Of a DNA stretch of 64,000 nt, positions 56,393 to 64,000 are shown in pieces. The translations under genes and the position numbers were made by a program. The notes beneath the pieces were generated by a model. That model did no database searches, was not told the origin of the DNA, and was given only the letters and a program-made list of their open reading frames with translations. Source of the DNA: Crossaster papposus (Eukaryota; Echinodermata; Asteroidea; Velatida; Solasteridae); the NCBI GenBank assembly GCA_037893245.1, contig JBAIAA010000102.1:930001-994000 (forward strand), given 5' to 3'. How positions within the stretch are numbered: position 1 is the first letter of the stretch; every line of letters begins with the position of its first letter.

Positions 56393-59300
56393 CTAAACAG
56401 AAGAAGTTAAGAACATTTATTGAATTAACCCAAACAGTCCTTAATCGTCACATTATAATAGGAATCTGCACACACCGTATAGAATGTGTCAGGTTGGCGT
56501 AATGGTTCTTTTATCGCCTTCCACCATGACCCGGGTTCGAGCCATGCCTGGGCCAATAACGATTGGGTTTTCAGTCCCTGCCTGACTCCGTGGGTTTCCG
56601 CCAGTGTTTTCCTCCGTGGGCTTTCCTCCTACCTCTAAAACTGTACCTTCTTCTTCTCATTGTCTTCTCTCTACAGGTTTCTTCAAGCTTGCGAGCTACA
56701 GTGCCTTGGGCACTTTTAAGGGATCCTTGGTTTCATTACCAGAAATATATAATAATAATAATAATAATAATAACCGAAAATGGTACATTTGGGAGACCTC
56801 TCCATAATGATGTGCACAACATTTTCCATTCTTTATTGTAACCTAACCCGTTTTTACCTAGAGCTTTTCCCACGAAATTTCATATTAATGCATTTTGGAC
56901 CCTACTCTATCGATCTGGACTGTTAAATGTTAAAAAATGTATCTCCTTCCTGTAGTTGGAACGTTAAGGAGACCTAATACGTAAATGTCTCTAAAGACGT
57001 AAATGTCTCCCTAATGACCATGGTCTCCCTAATGTTGTTAACATTACGCAAAATGGGTTTTTTTCAAAAATTGACTTTTTGTGTGTGTTAGATTTTCCCT
57101 GCTATTAATTTTTTCAAATTAGTTTATTCAAATTCACCAACTCTTGAATAAAGTTTCGTCCCGAAATAATTCAAAAGGTTTTTACCAAACCAATTTAATC
57201 ATTTACCATTCTATAGCCTATTGGTCACCCTGTTTAAACATTGTCTCGTGAATATTCTTCATTACAGATCAAATTCGTCTAAGCTGTTGCCGAAGGGCAG
57301 CATTCAAAGATCGAATTCGTCTTATAGGCCTACCAATCAATCAATTTCACACTTATGCTAAGTAACTTATTCTTTTGCGTGATTGAGTCAAGCACACAGG
57401 ATAATGTATTTAACATAAGTTTGAAATAGATTGATATAGAACGAATTCGATCTCTGAATGCTGCCTTTCGGCAAAAGCTCAGACAAATTTGATATGTAAT
57501 TACGAATATTTCCCTGACAATGTTTAAATAGAGTGACCAGCATTTGAAATTCAATGGTAAAATACTAAACTGGTTTGGTAAAAAGCGTGTGAATTTTTTC
57601 TCGGACGAAATATACCGTGTAAGTTTTACGCACAACGGACGCAATGGAACTTCCGGGGAAAACCGAGCCGCTGACTATAGGAATATGTGACCCGCTCCCA
57701 CGAAACCAGACATAAGTGTTTTTTTTTGTTAAAGTGAGATATTGTTATTTCCATTAGGACACATCTTCAGCTTTCATTTGGTACCAAAACCACCTTTATG
57801 CCATACATACTTCCAATTTTATGAGGATTTTAAAACTGCCCTGTACACGCGATTCTATGGAAATAAAAAAATGAAAATAACAATATCTCACTTTTCAACA
57901 AAAACACTTATGTTTGGTTTTGTGGGAGCAGGTCACATATACGTATGGTTGATTTTGTTTTCAATAATAGTTTGTTTCTACAGAGATTTGAACCATGAAA
58001 CGGCCATAAATAAGAATAATAAATTGTAGCTTAATGTTATAATATATAAAAACATGCACAACTGTGTAAATTACAGAAGAAAAATTGAGGAAAAAAACGT
58101 TTGACATGAGCGTACAAGTTGCAACGTGATTGGCTCATTGTGGGAAGAGAAATCCCGGCCCGAAAAATCCATGTCGGTGCGCTGACGTGTGGCAACGTCG
58201 AAATGTACATACATTATATAAGACGGCCGCCTTATACTGCATGTAGTCTACGCTTTTTGAAATACTAGCGGGTGGATGAAATGGAATGACGTATGTGTGA
58301 TGTAACTTACAAAAACAATATCCTTTTTCCTAATTTGATATATTGTTTACCTTTTGAAAATTGAAATGAAAACTAATATTTATTTAAACGTTTTTATCTA
58401 TATTTTAGTAAAAAGAACGGCGTTAAAACAAAGTATTTCAAGAAAACTACTCACTTTACAAGTTGAAGCTTCTATTCGGTTTGCCCAGAAAATTCGGTTT
58501 CTCGTAAAGTCTCGTACGTTCTCGGGGTCAACGTACACGCTCTTTTAAATGTGTTTTAAAATAGGCGGGAAAACATATAGAAGCTTCGTAATGCTATAGC
58601 ACAATGCAATGTAAAGTTGGGTAGACAGGAAAGTAAACCATCTATATAGGACGACGTGCGTAAGCTCTTACTTATAGGAATTTCCAGTGGCTTTGTGTGT
58701 GTAACAATACAAAGCCAATGAGAATTATGACCAGTAAAGGCTTACGGATGTCGATATAAATTGCCTCCTTTCCATATACACTCAATGAAAAAAAACCCGC
58801 AACACGTAAATTTTTCATTTTTTTAAGGAAATAGGACCGGCATTGTAACAATGGTACATGTTCTAGATTTTGAGCAATTTAGAGATAAACGTCAATCTTT
58901 ATTTATCTCGTTACGGCTGAGTGATTTGGGTGAGTTCCAAAACTGTGTTTGTGCATTTTATCCTAATGGATATACACATGAGAGAATCCTAGAGATGAGT
59001 TTGACCACTCCTGTCCTGAACACAACCCTTGCCTATAAAAAGACACCAAAATTATGCCAAAAACACTTGTATCCATGATGCCACGACATGACATTACTGT
59101 CGATCCATGAGGCGACGAATTACAGCTGTTCTTGACGCGAATGGAGGTCATGTTAATTATTGAACTGTAAATGCAACTTTTGTGAGCAGTGGTGCTAACT
59201 TGTTTTGTTTTTTTGTAAAAAAATTAATAAACATTTTAGATTACTGGGCTAAAATGTCAAGGACATATGTGGAATTCAAACACATACATTTGATTTCACA

Positions 59301-62300
59301 AAATTCGGGCAAAACTATAAAAAAATCTCAGTGGTGCGTTTCTTTTTTTCTTGAGTGTAGTTAGGCGTAACAACTTCACCTACTTGAGCTTCTGGACATG
59401 AAGGGGAAGGGCTTGCTGCAAGGCACGCCCCCACTGGCAAAGCCGATGATTGACAACTGCAGACCGCTAATCAGAACGAATGACTCTAGAAGAATGAACT
59501 TGGGCAAGGTGCTGTAGCCTCCTAGCTCCTTGAGGGCGGGCTTGGCCGAGTTGTAGATGATCAGGATACACTGCATACTGGACATTGTACTGATGGTGTT
59601 CAGGACTAGGATGTACACGTGCGGTGACCGGGGGTCCTAGTTTGTACGTGGGAAAGAATCAGAGTTGTCAAATCGTCATCGCAATGCCACGACACAATGC
59701 CTCATAAGTCAGGACTCAAAAGCACATAACTAAACCAAACAAACTACAACAAAAAACCCGAAAGCTTACATAGCTTGGGTACGGAAAGGTACCATCCAAG
59801 CTGAACAAAAGAGTCAGGAATTGCATGATGGGTCGAACAACCGTCACCTGCATCACCACGATCTCCAAGAAGCGGTACTTTTTCCTGTGGTACGACAATA
59901 TTTCATATTAAAGGTTAATTACAACGTTTGCAGATATAGAATTTGTTTGCTACATGTACCAAATTATTAAGAACTATCTTACTAATTCTAGGCACCCCGT
60001 AAAAAGATTGCGCTAAATATGCTGAAATTGTTTGCGATCGCGAAACAAACCCTAAAAAACAAGAAGAACAACTGCCCGACGCCGGTTGAAAACGAACACT
60101 ATTTGCATATACATGTACATGTATCAAAAAGTTTTACTACCGAATTATTAAGAAATATATTACTTATTTGAAAGTAAATAATGATTGTGGGTATCCAGCA
60201 AAATGATTGCGCTTAATATCCTGTAGTCGCGAGAAGAAAAAAAGAACAGCATAAGAACAACTGCCCGACGCAGTGAAAACGAACGCTGATTTTTCTTGCT
60301 TTACTCATCATCCATGATTGTAAAACTTTGGGTCAGTTAAACGATATTTACTATAAAATACAGCCACCCAAATCCACCCATTCGTGATAATTCAAGCAAT
60401 TATCAAACAAGTTGATGACATAAATGCAGCTTCAAGACATTTTACCATCTCTATAAGAAAAGCTGGCTTTCTAGAATGGGTGCACTTCTGTTGCTCTTCC
60501 GCTTACATAAACACACACCCCATCTGAATTTTGTAGGCCTGCTCTTCGAGTGTATTAACATCTCTGCGTATCAGAAAGACATGGGGGGCCGGGGAGCGAA
60601 TGTTTTTTTCCTGAACCTTTCGGGCAGATTTCATGAATTATTCAGTAGTTTGGATGAGAAGTTATGTTTATTCATCGGAATAAAACATGACGTCACAGCA
60701 TTGTTGTTTTTTAGTGAACTAGTTACATTAACTCACATTAAAGAACAGCTGTTGTCGAGCTGCTATACGTAGTGTAGTGGATAGTGGGATTGGCTATGAA
60801 TCAAAGATTCCTGGTTCGAATCCTGCTGTAGGTCACCTCGTTTTTTCTAGTCAAATTGATATCTTTGGAGTATTTTTAGTTTAAGGGAAAAAAGAGACAT
60901 AGAACCTAAGTGTTGTACAGTGATCAATGCAATACCGAATAATTTATTAAATCTGCCCGAAAAGTTCATGGAAAAAAATCGCGGCCGGGGATGCCCGCCT
61001 ACCAATTTTTTGTTCTTTCTAAATTACTTCCGAACGGCATGTACGCTATGAGATTTCGTAACACTAAGTGGTAATTCTCTTTAGTGAGATGGGTGGTTCT
61101 GAAAAGAACCGGAGGGAACTCAACGTTTCAGACAGTAACAAGATAAGTAGTTTGCGGTAACACCATGTGGTAATTCTCTTTAAAAGTGAGATGTGTGGTT
61201 CTGAAAATATCCGGGGGGAACTCAACGTTCCGGACAGTAATAAGACAGGTAGTTTGCGGTAACACCAGTAATTTTCTTTAGTGAGATGTGTGGTTCTGAA
61301 AAGAACCAAAGGGAACTCAACGTTTTGGACAGTAATAAGATAAGTAGTTTGTTGTTACACCATGTGGTAATTCTCTTTAGTGGGATTTGTGGTTCTGAAA
61401 AGAACCAGAGGGAACTCACTTCCGGACAGTAATAAGACAAGTAGTTTACAATAACACTATGTGGTAATTCTTTTGGTGAGATTTGTGGTTCTGAAAAGAA
61501 CCGGAGGGAACTCAACGTTTCGGACAGCAATAAGATAAGTAGTTTTTGGTGACACCATATGTGGTAATTCTCTTTAGTGAGATGTGTGGTTCTGAAAAGA
61601 TCCGAGGGGAACTGATCACTTCCGGACAGTATATAAGACAAGTAGTTTGCGGTAACACTATGTGGAAATTATCTTTATAGTGAGACGAGTAGTTCTTAAA
61701 AAAACTGATTACACTATTGAACAGATATGAACAACTTAACTGCTGTGTGTGTCGTGGAATTAAAGGTGGTATCCTTATACTCGTCTGAAACATTCAGGCG
61801 AGATGTTATGCCCTTGATTATGTTCTAGCCTTTTATCTTAAATTTGTGTTTACTTAGTTTACTAAAATGAACAACCGAAGCTTTTTGCTCTGTTTCACCG
61901 CCCCACACTGGGAAGTGCTTTTGGCCCTGATTGGATAGATTTTGTGTGACCTGTGAACTCAATGTCACCAGTTCCGCGGCTCAGCTGCGCTGCGTGCATT
62001 GTGAACGGTCATGGTACGCTACCCAGAATGCCATGCGTTTCCTTTACATAAATCTGTACGGCTGCAGCAGTGATTCCCAGCGCCTAGTAAGGGCGGTGAA
62101 ACCGAGCGAACCAAAGATTCAGTAGTTTACTTTGTCAGCTTGTTGTGGCAAAGAGCCTTAGGACAGCAGCAGCAACAACACAGCAAGGGCGCCTGGTTGA
62201 AGTGCATTAGGTGATGCCTCATCTTGCCGATGAGGGCGTCCTCTCCTCCAAAGTAGTCTACAATCAGCAGCAAGAAGTGGTACATGGTCGGGTACAGAAA

Positions 62301-63869
62301 CCTGGGGATGGTAGCGATAAAGGAATTCAATTTATAACGATACGCTCGCTCAGCGGTAGCCATGAAATACAGGGTGACTAACAAACAAACCGGTCAAGCA
62401 TTATGCTTCCACTATTCTGAAGCCACAACTACCAAGGATGGAAAATCTTTTCAGAAGTTAAATGATACCAAGATATCTCGATTTGGGCTAGTAGTTTTAG
62501 CTCCAGACTCTATTTGTGAAGCATGTCAGGGGCCCTTTCGAAGCAGGAAATAACTAACCGCGCCCGCAAATTTAAAATGACATGGTTCAGTTATTTTTTA
62601 GTGCGAAAGGACCTCAGACTTCGCTTCACAATTGAGGCCCGGAGGCGATATGTTTTCTGCAGGTAGGTTGGTACATAGTGTACCTTTATTAGCCAATCAG
62701 AACACAGATGGTGTTGACGTCATCGATAATGCTCAAGTTGTCTGGGCTCTGACAGGGGTTAGGGGTTAGGGGTTAGAGTTAGGGTTAGGGTTAGGGTTAG
62801 GGTTAGGGTTAGGGTTAGGGTTAGGGTTAGGATTAGGGTTAGGGTTAGGGGTTAGGGTTATGGTTGTCTCATGGATGACTCTAACATCATCGATGACGTC
62901 AACACCATCTGTGTTCTGATTGGCTAATGTACCAACCTACCTGCAGAAACAATTATCGCGGCCCGGAGCTAACTGCTAGCACAAATCGAGAATCTCCAAT
63001 CATTGTTATACATGTAGGTAGTTTTGGCCCCATAGTGGAAGTGTGATGTCCGTTGATGATGTATACTTGTCTGTTGTTTTTTTGGCCACCATGTATAGCA
63101 AGGGACCAATGGGCCGTCTTTCTGAACAAAGACGACATTTTGTTGGGTACAGAAAGTACATGTATTACTTTTGTTTATTGCACTCGAAAAATTACCGTAC
63201 TATTTTACGGTGGAAAGGCGTGCAGTAAGGTGCCATCCGTCAGCCGTATTGTTTTACGTCTTAACCGTAGTTGTGTTTTTGATGAATCGTATTTTTTACG
63301 GTAAAAAGTGTGAGCAATTCTGCACTTTATTGCGACCCAAGAGGAGGCTTCGAATTCGAAGCCTCCGTTAGCGAAAAATCCCTGCTCACTACAGCAGAAA
63401 ATTCGGTGCTTACGGTAAACGTATTTCACGCGTTAGCGAGGAATTTTGGTCTCTGAGCATGCGTACATCCCGTAACTAAGGATTCTGTGCTTACATGGTA
63501 AGCAAATAATTTTTCTGCTAGCGCGGTTAGCGAAAAATGGTGACCATAAGCGCGGAATTCTGTGGTTATAGCAGAGCCAAAGAAATTGGGCCCTGCTCCC
63601 ACGGAAACTCAGGTCGCGCAATGTTATATATTATATTTTTCTAATTATATATCATTTTAAAGCTAGGAATTCAAGGAATCTGGAAATACCAATATCTCAA
63701 AATATCAAAAAGGCAACTTTACTCTGATTTCGTGGGAGCAGGTCACATTATGGCCGTGCTTCAATAAACCCAAATGATCTGAAAACGAGACTCACATATT
63801 GGCGGCGATGTTGCTCAGAAGAGCCGCTCTTGGAATGTACAAACCCACTAATGATACGATGCTGAACAC
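56064..63869 (-). CDS. SLC51A: Organic solute transporter subunit alpha-like gene, copy 2 (5 exons, 5' end off window)
   Basis: Exons in transcript order: 63869-63796, 62301-62131, 59884-59770, 59636-59384, 56392-56064 (TAG at 56066-56064). GT-AG junctions and phases (0/2, 2/2, 2/0, 0/1, 1/stop) are the same as in copy 1, so the two genes are tandem paralogues. Seen: VFSIVSLVGLYIPRAALLSN, the helix HFLLLIVDYFGGEDALIGKM, the cluster CCCCCC, then LEIVVMQVTVVRPIMQFLTL and a last helix WNAFITILWGIVFQPVSI with RTLKGN. The tail is Arg/Ser/acidic, with RARGRM, SSSVDEEAAEASEVDE and LRRRRYSTG. It is a membrane solute transporter subunit by family; the substrate is unknown. Upstream exons should lie beyond 64,000. 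Confidence 0.85.
56484..56775 (+). mobile_element. tRNA-derived SINE with (ATA)n tail
   Basis: A-box-like gttggcgtaatggttc and B-box gggttcgagcc about 40 bp apart, then a tRNA-unrelated body (cgtgggtttccgccagtgtt) and the tail aataataataataataataa. Lies just downstream of the splice acceptor of the copy 2 last exon, in the intron (plus orientation). Confidence 0.75.
57105..57620. mobile_element. F6 palindrome, full
   Basis: tttttaccaaaccaatttaa, tgaatattcttcattacaga and gttgccgaagggcagcattc on the left are mirrored on the right (gaatgctgcctttcggcaaa, aaactggtttggtaaaaag). Centre about 57360. Confidence 0.85.
57686..57937. mobile_element. F5 MITE
   Basis: tgtgacccgctcccacgaaa + ccagacataagtg is mirrored by cacttatgtttggttttgtg + ggagcaggtcaca. 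aacaatatctcac-type inner ends also match. Confidence 0.88.
57938..58779. other. SLC51A copy 2 intron, unassigned
   Basis: AT-rich, no element or exon recognised. Confidence 0.5.
58780..59359 (+). mobile_element. Tc1/mariner deletion derivative
   Basis: Ends tacactcaatgaaaaaaaac and ttctttttttcttgagtgta are mirrored. Near 59110-59160 an open stretch reads AVLDANGGHVNY followed by a stop, the usual C-terminus of Tc1-type transposases. The catalytic core is absent. Confidence 0.78.
59384..59636 (-). CDS. SLC51A: SLC51A-like copy 2, exon with two helices
   Basis: 253 bp, phase 0 in and phase 1 out. Codes DPRSPHVYILVLNTISTMSS and on through KFILLESFVLISGLQLSIIG to CSKPFPFMSRSSS. It is six bases longer than the copy 1 exon. 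A Tc1-type deletion derivative ends about 25 bp beyond the donor. Confidence 0.87.
59770..59884 (-). CDS. SLC51A: SLC51A-like copy 2, exon VVMQVTVVRPIMQFL
   Basis: 115 bp, phase 2 in and phase 0 out. Codes KKYRFLEIVVMQVTVVRPIM then QFLTLLFSLDGTFPYPSY. It aligns with copy 1 exon 32058-32175 at LE.[VL]VMQ..VVRP and at DG.FP. Confidence 0.87.
59908..60405 (-). mobile_element. F2 MITE, copy 7 (partly duplicated, one end lost)
   Basis: Starts ttaaaggttaattacaacgt. The body region ccgaattattaagaaatat ... gcccgacgc occurs twice. The right terminus stops at ttcaagcaattatcaaa. Intron of SLC51A-like copy 2. Confidence 0.75.
60763..60837 (+). pseudogene. tRNA-like sequence or SINE head
   Basis: A-box-like tagtgtagtggat and B-box ggttcgaatcc are correctly spaced. 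The acceptor and T stems pair poorly (about 4 of 7 and 3 of 5), so a working tRNA is unlikely. Confidence 0.4.
61060..61705. repeat. Minisatellite, about 98 bp unit, seven copies
   Basis: Units begin at or near 61068, 61167, 61265, 61364, 61460, 61560 and 61661 (gtggtaattctctttagtga, ggttctgaaaagaaccggag, gtagtttgcggtaacacca). Single or partial units also occur at 36173-36235 and 981-1005. Confidence 0.9.
62131..62301 (-). CDS. SLC51A: SLC51A-like copy 2, GGEDAL helix and Cys cluster
   Basis: 171 bp, phase 2 in and out. Codes FLYPTMYHFLLLIVDYFGGE then DALIGKMRHHLMHFNQAPLL and CCCCCCPKALCHNKLTK. The donor is GTAAAC, weaker than average. Confidence 0.88.
62636..62966. mobile_element. Inverted repeat enclosing the TTAGGG tract
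   Basis: ctgcaggtaggttggtacat ... agccaatcagaacacagatg + gtgttgacgtcatcgat at the left is mirrored at 62887-62960. Arms of about 80 bp. Confidence 0.92.
62755..62862. repeat. Interstitial telomere-type (TTAGGG)n
   Basis: About 16 TTAGGG units with a few ggggtt and gatt variants. Confidence 0.97.
62967..63591. other. SLC51A copy 2 intron, unassigned
   Basis: Contains a short mirrored pair, ttcgaattcgaa at 63349-63360, and several ttagcgaaaaat-type words. No gene or element is supported. Confidence 0.5.
63592..63747. mobile_element. Small F5 MITE
   Basis: cctgctcccacggaaactca at the left; gatttcgtgggagcaggtca + ca at the right. A related internal segment (ccaatatctcaaaatatc) occurs inverted at 10590-10625. 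Confidence 0.72.
63796..63869 (-). CDS. SLC51A: SLC51A-like copy 2, exon VFSIVSLVGLYIPRAALL
   Basis: 74 bp, phase 0 in and phase 2 out, equal to its copy 1 partner. Codes VFSIVSLVGLYIPRAALLSN then IAAN. The acceptor is ...acaagcag and the donor is GTGAGT. A small F5 transposon lies about 50 bp downstream in the intron. Confidence 0.88.
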
Positions 63870-64000
63870 CTGCTTGTATAAAGCAGAAACAAAAGAAACC
63901 TAAAGATGAACACAATATGAGTAATTATTGAGTAATGAGTCTTCTCCAAACTGTGATATTCTAAACTTACTTGGTAAAGAGTCAAAATGTTTGCAACATT

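Noticed and set aside
60763-60837. Candidate functional tRNA gene
   Set aside because: A and B boxes are present, but acceptor and T stems do not pair, so listed only as a tRNA-like pseudogene or SINE head.
61064-61793. Several minus-strand frames with repeated FSEPHISLKRITT-like units
   Set aside because: They follow the 98-bp minisatellite, with frame changes between units; not a protein.

Overview
This is eukaryotic, animal-type DNA. Every coding segment I can support is split by GT-AG introns, exons are small islands in about 37% GC sequence, and most of the rest is short inverted-repeat transposons, palindromes, satellites and LINE/SINE material. A (TTAGGG)n tract, the fused glutamyl/prolyl-tRNA synthetase and an organic-solute-transporter-alpha family suggest a metazoan. 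The style of the repeats makes a marine invertebrate, possibly an echinoderm, my best guess, but the sequence does not prove the clade.

Layout. (1) 1-25,888, plus strand: the 3' half of the bifunctional glutamate/proline-tRNA ligase gene (EPRS1). It comprises 13 phase-consistent exons coding 671 residues: WHEP repeat material, a lysine-rich linker, the whole prolyl-tRNA synthetase catalytic core, the anticodon-binding domain and the C-terminal zinc domain, ending in a TAA stop. The GluRS half lies left of the window. (2) 25,889-30,251: intergenic, with several non-autonomous DNA transposons. (3) 30,252-36,722, minus strand: an organic solute transporter subunit alpha gene (SLC51A-like), six exons found, first exon(s) not located. 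(4) 36,723-56,063: a repeat-dominated interval. It holds a fold-back element with a broken Tc1-type transposase, a triple self-palindromic array of GACGTC motifs, a 2.7 kb chain of adjacent and nested palindromes including a perfectly phased array of 14 NotI-type dodecamers, an intact CR1/L2-like LINE ORF (minus strand) and a degraded zinc-knuckle (gag-like) ORF. (5) 56,064-63,869, minus strand: a second SLC51A-like gene, five exons with the same intron phases as the first, 5' end off the window. The two transporter genes are a same-strand tandem pair that diverge mainly in their cytoplasmic C-terminal tails.

Repeats. For reference I number the recurrent inverted-repeat families. F1: ends TTAACCAGTTCGCGCC, flanked by TTAA; about 13 copies, all in the first 30 kb. 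F2: ends TTAAAGGTAGGATACACC. F3: ends TTTAAAGGGATCGTATACG. F4: ends GGGGCCAATTTCA. F5: ends TGTGACC(T/C)GCTC. F6: a palindromic family with a GCCGAAGG-type centre. F7: ends around ATATGGGACRGAGAGAAC. Copies are nested in each other and fill most introns. Satellites with 11, 53, 98, 147 and 327 bp periods are also present. I see no bacterial-type operons, CRISPR arrays or convincing functional tRNA or rRNA genes.
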